64,000 nt of DNA from Cyanobacteria bacterium SIG27 (GTDB taxonomy: Bacteria; Cyanobacteriota; Vampirovibrionia; Gastranaerophilales; Gastranaerophilaceae): NCBI GenBank assembly GCA_015152565.1, contig SUTT01000004.1:1-64000 (forward strand), given 5' to 3'. The first letter of the stretch is position 1. Every line of letters begins with the position of its first letter. The notes below the pieces were generated by a model, which ran no database searches, was not told the DNA's origin, and saw only the letters and a list, made by a program, of their open reading frames with translations. Below, one piece after another: positions 27,773-35,120 of the stretch. The position numbers were made by a program, and so were the translations under genes.

Positions 27773-27886
27773 TATAATATTACCACGCAATGCTGTTCGT
27801 GGAGATAAATGCCCAAGACTGCCTGCGTGTGAAGATTAATTGTTTAATCCTAGATTAAAAGCTCCTTAAAAGGAGCTTTTTAGTTT
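27773..27886 (+). ncRNA. Candidate structured small RNA
   Basis: A TATAAT at 27773-27778 is followed by a non-coding stretch and a terminator. CACGCA (27783) can pair locally (CCACG/CGTGG) or with a distal TGCGTG, and TTTAATC-CTA-GATTAAA forms another hairpin before the terminator. It does not match SRP, 6S or tmRNA as far as I can see. It could instead be only the 3' UTR of the lipoprotein operon. Confidence 0.35.
27858..27886 (+). terminator. Terminator after the lipoprotein pair / candidate sRNA
   Basis: AAAGCTCC-TTAAAA-GGAGCTTT followed by TTAGTTT. Confidence 0.85.
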
Positions 27887-27926
27887 GCAAAAATTTCATC
27901 AAACTAGACTTACCCTTTAAAAATGT

Positions 27927-27932
27927 TATAAT
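27927..27932 (+). promoter_or_regulatory. -10 element 7 nt before the FliI-type gene
   Basis: TATAAT, with TAGACT 16 bp upstream as a weak -35. Transcription would start at or next to the ATG at 27940, leaving no room for an SD. Confidence 0.5.
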
Positions 27933-27939
27933 TATCTTG

Positions 27940-29286
27940 ATGAAAGAAGAATTAGAATATAAAATTCAAAATCTTAAGCAAAAAACTTCGACTGCTTTGG
28001 AAAATGCTCCTTTATACAAATATAAAGGCGTTGTTTCAAAGCTTCTGGGTTTAACTGTTGAAGTTAAATTACCAGGATTGAAAATCGGAGATTTATGTTA
28101 TATTCAAACTCATACAGGAGAAAGAAAGGCAGCAGAAGTTCAAGCTTTTAAAGGTGACGTTGCTCAGCTTTTGCTTTTATATGACGGAGAAGGCATAGGG
28201 CAAGGTTCACTGGTTGAAACAACGGGTGCGCCAATTCTTTTTCCGGTGGGAGATTTTTTGCTTGGTCGCTTAGTTAATCCTTTAGGCGAACCCATGGATT
28301 CTCGCCCTATGGATATATCTGGCGCTAAATATATGAATATTAACGGTACAATTCCTGATGCTTTTCATAGGCCAATCATCACAGAACAAATGTCTACAGG
28401 TGTTCGTGTAATTGATGGGCTTCTAACAATGGGAACAGGTCAACGTATGGGTCTTTTTGCGGGTTCTGGTGTTGGTAAATCTACTTTACTAGGTATGATA
28501 GCAAGAAACTCAGACGCTGATGTCAATGTTGTTGCGCTAATTGGAGAACGTGGAAGAGAAGTAAAAGAATTCATTGTTGATGCCCTAAAAGAAGAGGGTA
28601 TGAAAAAATCTGTCCTAGTTTGTGCGACAGGTGACCAACCCCCTCTTATCAGAATGAAATGCTTACTTGCCGCAACAACAGTTTGCGAATATTTTAGAGA
28701 TCAAGGAAAAAAAGTATTCTTAATGACAGATACAGTCACTCGTTGTGCTATGGCAGGGCGTGAAGTAGGCTTGTCATTAGGTGAACCTCCAACAATGAAA
28801 GGTTATCCACCATCAATATTTTCTTGGCTTCAAAGAGCGCTAGAGCGTACAGGAAACTCTGAAAAAGGTTCAATTACAGCATTATATACAGTATTAATGG
28901 AGGGTGATGATGTTAATGACCCTATTGTTGATATTGTTCGTGGTATTGTAGATGGTCATATTTTCTTATCAAGAAAAGTAGCAGAACAAAACCACTATCC
29001 TGCAATTGATTCACTTGGTTCAATCTCTCGTTTATTTAGTGCAATTTGTGATGATGAACACAAAGCTGCCGCAGGTAAAATGAGAAATTTACTTGCTTTA
29101 TATCGAGAAAATAAAGATTTAATTGACGTTGGAATGTATCAAATGGGTTCAAACCCTAAACTTGATGTTGCAATTGAATTAATGCCTCAAATTAATGCCT
29201 TTTTACAACAAAAAACAACCGATATTGTATCTATGGATACTACAATTGGTGCACTTAAAGATATGATGAGAAGTGTAAATTTGTAA
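27940..29286 (+). CDS. FliI/SctN-type export ATPase
   Basis: A 448-aa ATPase of the flagellar/type III secretion class, related to F1 beta. It starts at ATG 27940; the ORF track takes the preceding TTG. Walker A is GLFAGSGVGKSTLL, followed by the class-typical ALIGERGREVKEFI. The Walker B region is VFLMTDTVTRCAMAGREVGL, then GEPPTMKGYPPSIF and DGHIFLSRKVAEQNHYPAID, all hallmarks separating FliI/YscN from F1 and Rho. These ATPases unload chaperones and feed substrates to the FlhA gate. No flagellar, FliJ, FliH or ring gene is adjacent. The only other export-type gene in the window is the FlhA-C homologue at 6789. Confidence 0.92.
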   Translation: MKEELEYKIQNLKQKTSTALENAPLYKYKGVVSKLLGLTVEVKLPGLKIGDLCYIQTHTGERKAAEVQAFKGDVAQLLLLYDGEGIGQGSLVETTGAPILFPVGDFLLGRLVNPLGEPMDSRPMDISGAKYMNINGTIPDAFHRPIITEQMSTGVRVIDGLLTMGTGQRMGLFAGSGVGKSTLLGMIARNSDADVNVVALIGERGREVKEFIVDALKEEGMKKSVLVCATGDQPPLIRMKCLLAATTVCEYFRDQGKKVFLMTDTVTRCAMAGREVGLSLGEPPTMKGYPPSIFSWLQRALERTGNSEKGSITALYTVLMEGDDVNDPIVDIVRGIVDGHIFLSRKVAEQNHYPAIDSLGSISRLFSAICDDEHKAAAGKMRNLLALYRENKDLIDVGMYQMGSNPKLDVAIELMPQINAFLQQKTTDIVSMDTTIGALKDMMRSVNL

Positions 29287-29307
29287 TAAACTTTGCTAGA
29301 AATATTT

Positions 29308-29351
29308 AAAATGTGCTAATGTTGGTTCAAGTTCTTATAATAGCGCATTTT
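29308..29351. terminator. Possible bidirectional terminator after the FliI-type gene
   Basis: AAAATGTGCTA and TAGCGCATTTT can pair with one G-U across a 22-nt loop, between two convergent genes. Confidence 0.35.
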
Positions 29352-29356
29352 TAAAT

Positions 29357-29836
29357 CTATTCTTGCTCTAAAATATCCATAATCCAATTTCTTAAATCTA
29401 ATCTTGAAGCATTTTCAGTATCTTTTTTTGCAATACCGTGCGCTTTAGTTATTTTTTCATAATATAAAAGCTGTTTTTTGGTTGGTTTAAGTTTGGACAT
29501 TTTAAAATCTTGGGCACGCTTTCTTAATTCTTTTGCAATTTGTTTTTGCTTATCTAAATATGGCTCCATCAGTTCTTTTTGCTTTTTTTCATAAGCAAGA
29601 TAATCAAAGAATTTTTTTAAATCTTTGAAAAATAAATCATCTTCAAGATAATCTTTAACAAATTCAAAATGCGGATTTTCAATATCAAGATAATATTTTT
29701 CATCTTCTAAAAATTTATAAGCTAAATCTTCGCTATTTAAGCTAAATTTTTTAGAATATGACTTTAAAGTGCCTAAAAGTTGTGATTTTTGACGAGGAGT
29801 TAAATATAAAAAAAGAGAATTTTTAATATTTTGCAT
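29357..29836 (-). CDS. Hypothetical charged helical protein
   Basis: A 159-aa protein, strongly charged (Lys/Glu-rich) and predicted largely helical, with no signal peptide or membrane segment. The middle (about residues 80-112, KKQKELMEPYLDKQKQIAKELRKR) looks like coiled coil. Not recognised. Its ATG directly follows the TAA of a 54-codon upstream gene, indicating coupled translation. It is convergent with the FliI-type gene. Helical charged proteins beside FliI can be FliJ/FliH-like, but the opposite strand and lack of motif make that only a possibility. Confidence 0.55.
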   Translation of the reverse strand: MQNIKNSLFLYLTPRQKSQLLGTLKSYSKKFSLNSEDLAYKFLEDEKYYLDIENPHFEFVKDYLEDDLFFKDLKKFFDYLAYEKKQKELMEPYLDKQKQIAKELRKRAQDFKMSKLKPTKKQLLYYEKITKAHGIAKKDTENASRLDLRNWIMDILEQE

Positions 29837-30001
29837 TTAAAATAAATCTTTAATTGATATTTCACGTTTTAATTTTTGAAAAGTATTAAACTTTGCTTGA
29901 ATTGGATTTTGAGCAAAGCTATTTTCAAGAAATCTAGCATTTTCGTTTGCTTTTTTCTTGAATTCTTTTTCTTTTAAAAATGTGATTTTGTTTTTTTCCA
30001 T
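29837..30001 (-). CDS. Small basic protein (54 aa), not in ORF track
   Basis: Reads MEKNKITFLKEKEFKKKANE and ends KREISIKDLF, followed by TAA that touches the ATG of the next gene (TAAATG). It is basic and helical, with no known motif. The back-to-back arrangement with the 159-aa gene and a TATAAT exactly 6 nt before its ATG support it as a real first gene of a two-gene unit. Confidence 0.55.
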   Translation of the reverse strand: MEKNKITFLKEKEFKKKANENARFLENSFAQNPIQAKFNTFQKLKREISIKDLF

Positions 30002-30007
30002 AGTGAT

Positions 30008-30013
30008 ATTATA
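30008..30013 (-). promoter_or_regulatory. -10 element 6 nt before the 54-aa gene
   Basis: TATAAT on the minus strand, 6 nt before the ATG, with no SD between. No clear -35 was found. Confidence 0.45.
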
Positions 30014-30168
30014 TCATTAAAGATTATCTCTCTTATCTATATAAAGTAGTATTTTTTTAAAAAAATGCTAAAAAAATTATATAAAAGTTAATTTAATTTA
30101 ACAAAAGAGCTTAAAAATGTGTACAAGTAACTTTTTTTGCTATAATCCTTTTAGAAAGATGGATTTTA

Positions 30169-30933
30169 ATGGTTGTTTTAAAAAGAAAAATAATAGATTT
30201 TATTAAAAAAACCAATATTATTAAAAAAATCAATTACAATGAATTTGTATTTTATTTCCTTTTTGGTTTAAAAAGTCAATTTGGACAGTTTAAAATCAAT
30301 ATCAATACAAATTGTCTTGTTTTATCGCAATATCCTGGTGCAGAAACAAAGGGCTTGGGTGGTTTAATTGCTCAATACCCTAAAAATTTTGAAATTTTAT
30401 GTTTAACCAATGGTTCAGCAATGTTGAGCGAATTTAATCCGATTGAATCGGCAAGCATTAAAAAACAACAGTTTAGCGACGTTATGAAATCAATTCGTGT
30501 TAAAGGGCATAAAATATTTGATATTGATTCAAAAACATTAAAAAATTACTATTCAACTTTCAAAAAAATCGATATTTCGGAAGCTGATTATATTTTTGTT
30601 CCAAATGTTTATGATAATAACATTGATACAATTGCTCTTTTGAGGCATTTTAAACAAATTTTAAAAGATAAAGAGCACAAAGAAAATTTGAAAATCATTA
30701 TGTTTGAATCGGATTTTCCAATGTGCACTTTGGATTATTTTGTTAATATTGAAACAATTTTGGAAACTAAAAAAAGAATGTTGAGTTATTATTATCCACA
30801 AGATAAATTTCCAAATTTAATTGATAAAATTCTTGGACTTAATGCTTTTAGGGCAATTCAGCATAATTGCGAATATTGTGAAGCGTTTATGTTTTTTAGT
30901 GTGGAAGAATTTTTAAAAATCCCTCATATATAA
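30169..30933 (+). CDS. Degenerate LmbE/PIG-L-like protein
   Basis: A 254-aa protein that follows the layout of LmbE/PIG-L N-acetyl-sugar deacetylases. VLSQYPGAETKGLGGLIAQY sits where VVxPHPDDExxGxGGTIA is expected, then a strand FEILCLTNGSAM (for VTxTDGS), and an IESASIKKQQF helix (for R..E...A). The zinc ligands are not conserved: HPDDE reads YPGAE and the later HxxH is PNVYDNN. If the relation is correct it is probably not a zinc deacetylase. An N-terminal basic, hydrophobic stretch precedes the fold. A TATAAT lies about 30 nt upstream. Confidence 0.5.
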   Translation: MVVLKRKIIDFIKKTNIIKKINYNEFVFYFLFGLKSQFGQFKININTNCLVLSQYPGAETKGLGGLIAQYPKNFEILCLTNGSAMLSEFNPIESASIKKQQFSDVMKSIRVKGHKIFDIDSKTLKNYYSTFKKIDISEADYIFVPNVYDNNIDTIALLRHFKQILKDKEHKENLKIIMFESDFPMCTLDYFVNIETILETKKRMLSYYYPQDKFPNLIDKILGLNAFRAIQHNCEYCEAFMFFSVEEFLKIPHI

Positions 30934-30938
30934 TAAAA

Positions 30939-31195
30939 GCCGCACTATATCTATCGAAAGACTAATTACAAGCCTACGATTGAAAAATCTCCTAAATAAA
31001 TTTCTATACCCGCAAAACCTGCCTTAGAGCTGCTATGTTTCCATCCTGACTCGGTTGGGGCGATTTTACGCCATAAAAACCTAAATTCTCAACAATTTTT
31101 CAATTTTCAATCTTACAATCAATCCGCCTCATGATATACTCTGCGCCCGACATAAGCTTTCGGTCAAGAGGAAGCAACCCCCCACGAAGTGCGGC
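30939..31195 (-). ncRNA. ffs: Signal recognition particle RNA, large (Alu-containing) type
   Basis: On the minus strand the conserved domain IV reads GAGTCAGGATGGAAACATAG then CAGCTC, matching the SRP GUCAGG...GGAA...AGCAG loop. The termini pair: 5' GCCGCACT with 3' AGTGCGGC, followed by TTTTATT. The 5' part GGGGGTTGCTTCCTC and the loops after it fit the Alu domain. The length of about 257 nt is that of the Bacillus-type large SRP RNA rather than 4.5S. It partners Ffh in co-translational membrane targeting. It fills most of the 345-bp gap between protein genes. Confidence 0.92.
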
Positions 31196-31223
31196 AAATA
31201 TATTTTATCATAAAATTATATTA

Positions 31224-31252
31224 TTGGCATAAATTCTAAAATTAGGTATAAT
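31224..31252 (+). promoter_or_regulatory. Promoter of the 116-aa gene
   Basis: TTGGCA-N17-TATAAT, a near-consensus sigma70-type promoter. It is followed by SD AAGGAG before ATG 31279. The tRNA-Leu lies just downstream and may be co-transcribed. Confidence 0.75.
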
Positions 31253-31278
31253 ATTTTTAGAATTAAGGAGTAAAGTTA

Positions 31279-31629
31279 ATGACAAAACAACCATCAGATA
31301 CAACCCCAATCGAAGTAAGTATAATAACAAAAGACCATGAAATTAAGGGGACTGTTTATGTTTCAAAGTTTACAAAATCAAACCGTGAATTGACCGAACT
31401 TCTTAATGATAAAGATAGAAGATTTTTGGCGGTTACTAATGCTGAAATTGTTGCTTTAAGCGGAAACGCCACTCCAAGAAGATATGATTTCTTAGAAATT
31501 CATGTTGATTCAATTATGATTATGCATCCTGCTTCTCAAACATTATTTAAAGAAAGTTCTAAAGCTTCTGAAGATATTATGAAATTTAGAGAATTGAGAA
31601 ATAGATTATCTCAAACTAAACCTTTTTAG
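31279..31629 (+). CDS. Conserved hypothetical protein
   Basis: A 116-aa soluble protein. It has a beta-rich first half (VSIITKDHEIKGTVYV), then SNRELTELLNDKDRRFLAVTNAEIV, a strand FLEIHVDSIMIMHP and a charged helical tail. The pattern 'RelTdLLN...FLalTdAei' resembles a small uncharacterised bacterial family, but no function can be named. It has a near-consensus promoter and a good SD, so it is probably well expressed. tRNA-Leu begins 8 nt after its stop. Confidence 0.65.
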   Translation: MTKQPSDTTPIEVSIITKDHEIKGTVYVSKFTKSNRELTELLNDKDRRFLAVTNAEIVALSGNATPRRYDFLEIHVDSIMIMHPASQTLFKESSKASEDIMKFRELRNRLSQTKPF

Positions 31630-31637
31630 CTAAACTT

Positions 31638-31718
31638 GCTGACGTGGTGGAATGGTAGACACGCATGCTTGAGGTGCATGTGGCGAGAGCTGTGGGAGTT
31701 CGAGTCTCCCCGTCAGCA
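31638..31718 (+). tRNA. tRNA-Leu (anticodon GAG)
   Basis: Acceptor arms GCTGACG / CGTCAGC pair fully, with discriminator A. D-arm region TGGTGGAATGGTAGACAC, anticodon stem ATGC-TTGAGGT-GCAT giving GAG, a short variable arm and the T-loop GGGAGTTCGAGTCTCCC. CCA is not encoded. It decodes CUC/CUU leucine codons. Confidence 0.97.
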
Positions 31719-31765
31719 TTATTTAAAATATTTTTATATTAAAATATCATTAACTGGAGGAAATT

Positions 31766-32581
31766 ATGAAAAAGATTTTAGTTATTTTTTGTTTAATGAT
31801 GTTTAATTTGGCTTTTGCTACGACAGACTGGAATAGTACCGCTGCCTTAAAACGTGTAAATACTATTGGAACAAAGCTTTTAAAAGCAAACAATGTGAAT
31901 TACGATATTGAATTTAAAGTTTCAAATGAAGAAGACGTTAACGCTTATGCTAATTTAGATAAAGAAATTTATGTTTATAAAGGCTTATTAGAATTTGTAG
32001 ATAACGATGAAGAACTTGCTGGTGTAATTGGTCACGAAATGGGTCACATTATTAATGGTCACTGCGCAAAACAAGGAGTTTTAGGCACTGCAATTGCTGT
32101 TTTTGCTAACTTAGTAAGCAAAAATGAAATAGTAACTGCAATGGGTACAACTTTGGCTCAAAGCAAATTATCAAGAAATGATGAGTTTGAAGCTGATATC
32201 ACCGGGGTTGATTTAATGGAAAAAGCCGGATATAACCCACTAGCTATGGTTTCATTGTTAAACAAAATTTCCGGTAATTATATCGATATCTTGCAAACCC
32301 ATCCAAGTGGCGAAAAAAGAATTTTAAATGTTTATAATTATGTTGATTATAACTATAATTCTAAAATTTCAAAAGGTTATCCAACAGATTCATATCAAAA
32401 AGCTCTTGTTATGATTAAACCGACAATTGAAAAAAGAAAAAATTCTGAAGCCTTGGCGCAAAAATTCAATAAACAACAAGAAAAATTGTTGAAAAAGAAA
32501 GAAAAAAGGGCTAAAAAAATGCAAGGAACATCTTCTGTTTGGGATGGATATTATACAACTTTGCAATATTTAGCTAATTAA
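31766..32581 (+). CDS. M48-family metalloprotease, exported
   Basis: A 271-aa protein with a Sec signal peptide (MKKILVIFCLMMFNLAFA). The zinc motif is in AGVIGHEMGHIINGH (HExxH), and the third ligand Glu lies in FEADITGVDLMEKAGYNP. This is the compact periplasmic BepA/LoiP-like layout, without membrane helices after the signal peptide. The later part ends in a Lys-rich helix and a short tail. A role in envelope protein quality control is likely from the family. SD TGGAGG precedes the ATG. Confidence 0.9.
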   Translation: MKKILVIFCLMMFNLAFATTDWNSTAALKRVNTIGTKLLKANNVNYDIEFKVSNEEDVNAYANLDKEIYVYKGLLEFVDNDEELAGVIGHEMGHIINGHCAKQGVLGTAIAVFANLVSKNEIVTAMGTTLAQSKLSRNDEFEADITGVDLMEKAGYNPLAMVSLLNKISGNYIDILQTHPSGEKRILNVYNYVDYNYNSKISKGYPTDSYQKALVMIKPTIEKRKNSEALAQKFNKQQEKLLKKKEKRAKKMQGTSSVWDGYYTTLQYLAN

Positions 32582-32679
32582 GGTTGAAAAATATTCATAC
32601 AGTGCCCAAAATTTTAGCTCGATAAATCTCGTAAATTCCAGGAAGTTTAGCATGACGGGGTATAATTATTTTAACATTC

Positions 32680-32712
32680 GTCATTCTGAGGGAGTGAAGC
32701 GAGCGAAGAAAT
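32680..32712. repeat. Half copy of the GTCATTC repeat family
   Basis: GTCATTCTGAGGGAGTGAAG then CGAGCGAAGAA, matching the left arm of the units at 23544 and 50155, with no right arm. Confidence 0.65.
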
Positions 32713-32742
32713 TGAAAGCTCCTAAGGAACTTTGTTCTTATG

Positions 32743-32788
32743 CCCTTGCAGCGTTCGCTCGACTAGCGTCGGCTCCTTGCTGCAAGGG
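32743..32788. repeat. G+C-rich inverted repeat
   Basis: CCCTTGCAGC and GCTGCAAGGG (perfect 10 bp) enclose 26 nt that contain a further CGCT-CGACT-AGCG hairpin. It stands out in base composition from its surroundings and is followed by a T run after a few bases, so it could also terminate transcription. Confidence 0.6.
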
Positions 32789-32824
32789 TGCGCAATTTTT
32801 TTATTGTTTTGGTTTTATTGAAAT

Positions 32825-33121
32825 ATGAATAATTCTCCATTGAATCTAAATTCTATTCGTCAGCCGGCACCAAGCGTTGGGGGCAGTGAAGTTCAACAAG
32901 AACGAAAATTTAATTTGCCAAATGTCGGAGTGGTTAGTGTGCCAAATATTTCTAAAACACCTCTAAGTGATGTTTTAGCGCTCAAAAAACAGCAAAATCC
33001 AAAAATGGCATACAAATTAACTCCAAAATCCAAAAAAGGATTCAATCTTCAAGCATTTTTTTCTTTATCAATTGTTGGCTGTTCGATAGGGGCTTTATTA
33101 AAATTGATAAAGAAAAAATAA
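32825..33121 (+). CDS. Hypothetical C-terminally anchored protein
   Basis: A 98-aa protein with a polar, Pro/Asn/Ser-rich N-terminal 70 residues (low-complexity look) and a single hydrophobic segment near the C-terminus (about residues 75-93, LQAFFSLSIVGCSIGALLKLI) followed by Lys residues. It is therefore a possible tail-anchored protein. Not recognised; no SD is evident. A clear terminator follows, which supports it being transcribed. Confidence 0.45.
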   Translation: MNNSPLNLNSIRQPAPSVGGSEVQQERKFNLPNVGVVSVPNISKTPLSDVLALKKQQNPKMAYKLTPKSKKGFNLQAFFSLSIVGCSIGALLKLIKKK

Positions 33122-33125
33122 ACCT

Positions 33126-33152
33126 AAAACCTCCCTTTTGGGAGGTTTTTTA
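33126..33152. terminator. Bidirectional terminator
   Basis: AAAACCTCCC-TTTT-GGGAGGTTTT between two convergent genes, with T and A runs on either side. Confidence 0.9.
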
Positions 33153-34622
33153 TCAATCAATCTGTATTATATTAACACCAAAATCTTCTTTTAAACTTTC
33201 TACTACGTGTGGATTAATCAACATGTGAGAACAATTTGCAATATGTAAATCTACATCTTTATTTAAAAGCATAAATAATATTGCTAAATTTGAAAGATTA
33301 CATTGAGAGAAAAACGCAACAATTTTAATATCTTTTTCTTTTAATTTTTCAACCGATTCAAGCAAAATATCGCCCTCCAAAGGACAATTTAGCTCAACAA
33401 TTTCTTTTGTTTTAAAATCAATTTTTCTATCTATTTTTCCTGAAATTGCAATGACTTCTTTTGCTGTTGTGTTGTTTATAAATTTTATTATTTTTTCTCT
33501 ATCATATTCAATGTTTAAATCTTCGCTTTCTTTCGATTTTTCACACTTATTTAACTTCAAAGCCGCTTCAATGACAGGTTTATAATCATCATTTTTAATA
33601 TCAAGCACCTTAGAAAAAGAGATTAATTTATTTGAAAAAATTTCGCCTCTATATAAACTATCAATTTTTTGGATAAAATTTTGCGTAATTAAAATTGACC
33701 CATTAAAAATTGAAAAGTCATATTCAGGATTATCAGCTCCAAAATGCCCTTTTAGAAATTTATTATTTTTAAAATAAGGATAAAAATGAGCTAAAAATAA
33801 CGGTCCATGGGTATAGACATTAACATTTTCTTTTAAATCCATCTCTTCTAGAGTTTTTAAAAGTTTTTCAAGTTCATCAAGGTCATCTCCTGAAGCTAAA
33901 ATGCAATGTCCTTCAATGGCACTTCTTTTTGTTTTAGCACTTTCTTTTTTACCATATCTTTCTTGATAAATTGATGATAATTCAATAGCAATTTTTAATG
34001 AAAAATCAGAAAATTCGTAAATTCTTCTTTTAATTTTTTCATTTCTAATCGAATATGAACTAGTCAAAGCAAAAAAGCGTAAAACTTCAAACTTGAACTC
34101 TTTGCATTCTTTTTTAAATTTGCTGATTTTTATAAGCTCAATTGCACAAAGCCTTGAAAACAAAGTCACCACTTCAAAAAGTCTTTGTTTTGTTTTATCA
34201 ACATTTTTTTGATAATTAACAAAGCTATTTTGAGAGCAATTAATAAGCTCTGAAATAGTCATATTTTTATCAAAATTGAAATTAGAATTAATGGATTCTG
34301 TGGGAAAATTATTTAATTTACAATGTTCACCATACTTCTTTTTAACTCGATTTTTAGCTTCGTTTAATTTTTGAACAATTTTAAGATAATCTTTTTGATT
34401 GTAACTTGTGTTTATCAAAAAAATCGATAACCCATCAATTGAAAGGTCAATTGCTTCATTGTCTACTATTTTAAACTCTTTCAATTTAACAAGGTAAAAA
34501 GAAATTTCTCTAATTTCATTTAGAATAATCTGATATAGCGCACTGACGCTAGGATGTATTGAACAAGCTCCGTTTAAGGTACAGGAATTTTTCTCTGCTA
34601 TATTTTTAAAAAAATTATACAT
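33153..34622 (-). CDS. Degenerate hybrid cluster protein (Hcp) paralogue
   Basis: A 489-aa protein that follows Hcp throughout. The N-terminus NSCTLNGACSIHPSVSALYQ matches the GCT..G.CGK.PEVAALQ part of the proximal cluster site. The centre is ILASGDDLDELEKLLKTLEE, then VNVYTHGPLFLAHFYP and FNGSILITQNFIQ. The end is HMLINPHVVESLKEDFGVN. The hybrid-cluster ligands are largely replaced: GHD is GDD, THGEM is THGPL, TTNC is TQNF, and the persulfide AGCDG is SGKID. One Cys is kept in FSQCN. It is therefore unlikely to bind the hybrid Fe-S-O cluster or reduce hydroxylamine/NO. Role unknown. Confidence 0.75.
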   Translation of the reverse strand: MYNFFKNIAEKNSCTLNGACSIHPSVSALYQIILNEIREISFYLVKLKEFKIVDNEAIDLSIDGLSIFLINTSYNQKDYLKIVQKLNEAKNRVKKKYGEHCKLNNFPTESINSNFNFDKNMTISELINCSQNSFVNYQKNVDKTKQRLFEVVTLFSRLCAIELIKISKFKKECKEFKFEVLRFFALTSSYSIRNEKIKRRIYEFSDFSLKIAIELSSIYQERYGKKESAKTKRSAIEGHCILASGDDLDELEKLLKTLEEMDLKENVNVYTHGPLFLAHFYPYFKNNKFLKGHFGADNPEYDFSIFNGSILITQNFIQKIDSLYRGEIFSNKLISFSKVLDIKNDDYKPVIEAALKLNKCEKSKESEDLNIEYDREKIIKFINNTTAKEVIAISGKIDRKIDFKTKEIVELNCPLEGDILLESVEKLKEKDIKIVAFFSQCNLSNLAILFMLLNKDVDLHIANCSHMLINPHVVESLKEDFGVNIIQID

Positions 34623-34703
34623 AATGATAAAGTTTATATAAAACCAATCAAAATTTAATTGCCAAAAAGCGCTAAATTTAACTACTACATTTATAGGATT
34701 AAT

Positions 34704-34732
34704 TTGAAAAATTTAAAAACATAGCGCATAAT
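34704..34732 (+). promoter_or_regulatory. Promoter of the 94-aa Cys-containing gene
   Basis: TTGAAA-N17-CATAAT, with an expected start near 34739 and a leader of about 30 nt. Confidence 0.65.
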
Positions 34733-34769
34733 GTAACTATAACAAGATTTACTACGACTTGAGGGAAAA

Positions 34770-35054
34770 TTGATAGAAAATTACGGAAATTCGTTTAAAG
34801 AAGAACATTTTGAATGTCAAACAAACGGTATTATTTCAGATTCGATAGTCCAAAATTGGACACTGCAAGCTCTAGAATGTTATAAATTAAATTCAAATTG
34901 TGCTGTTTGTCCAATTACAAAAGCAAGATACTCTTTTAAATGTCAAATGAAACATATTGTTGATATTCTTTTAAAAACAAAAGGATTACCGGATGAAAAA
35001 GAGATTTTAAAAGGTGCTAATGTAACCCAAGTGGTTGATAATATTGTAGCTTAA
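34770..35054 (+). CDS. Small cysteine-motif protein, possibly DNA-binding
   Basis: A 94-aa protein with the block NWTLQALECYKLNSNCAVCPITKAR followed by FKCQMKHIVDILLKTKGLP. The pattern C-x5-C-x2-C...C with a following helix occurs in small uncharacterised proteins and suggests a metal site or a helix-turn-helix-like fold. The start is a TTG at 34770 after GAGGG; no ATG is available. It is transcribed from a near-consensus promoter, divergent from the Hcp-like gene. Function unknown. Confidence 0.6.
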   Translation: MIENYGNSFKEEHFECQTNGIISDSIVQNWTLQALECYKLNSNCAVCPITKARYSFKCQMKHIVDILLKTKGLPDEKEILKGANVTQVVDNIVA

Positions 35055-35085
35055 AGTTGTAATATAATTTTTAAATAACATAAAA

Positions 35086-35114
35086 TTGCACCTAAATAAA
35101 TTTTTTTGTAAAAT
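35086..35114 (+). promoter_or_regulatory. Promoter of the MacB-type permease, leaderless
   Basis: TTGCAC-N17-TAAAAT, then only 6 nt (AAAGCT) to the ATG at 35121. This is the clearest leaderless layout in the window because both hexamers are good and the spacing is ideal. Confidence 0.65.
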
Positions 35115-35120
35115 AAAGCT

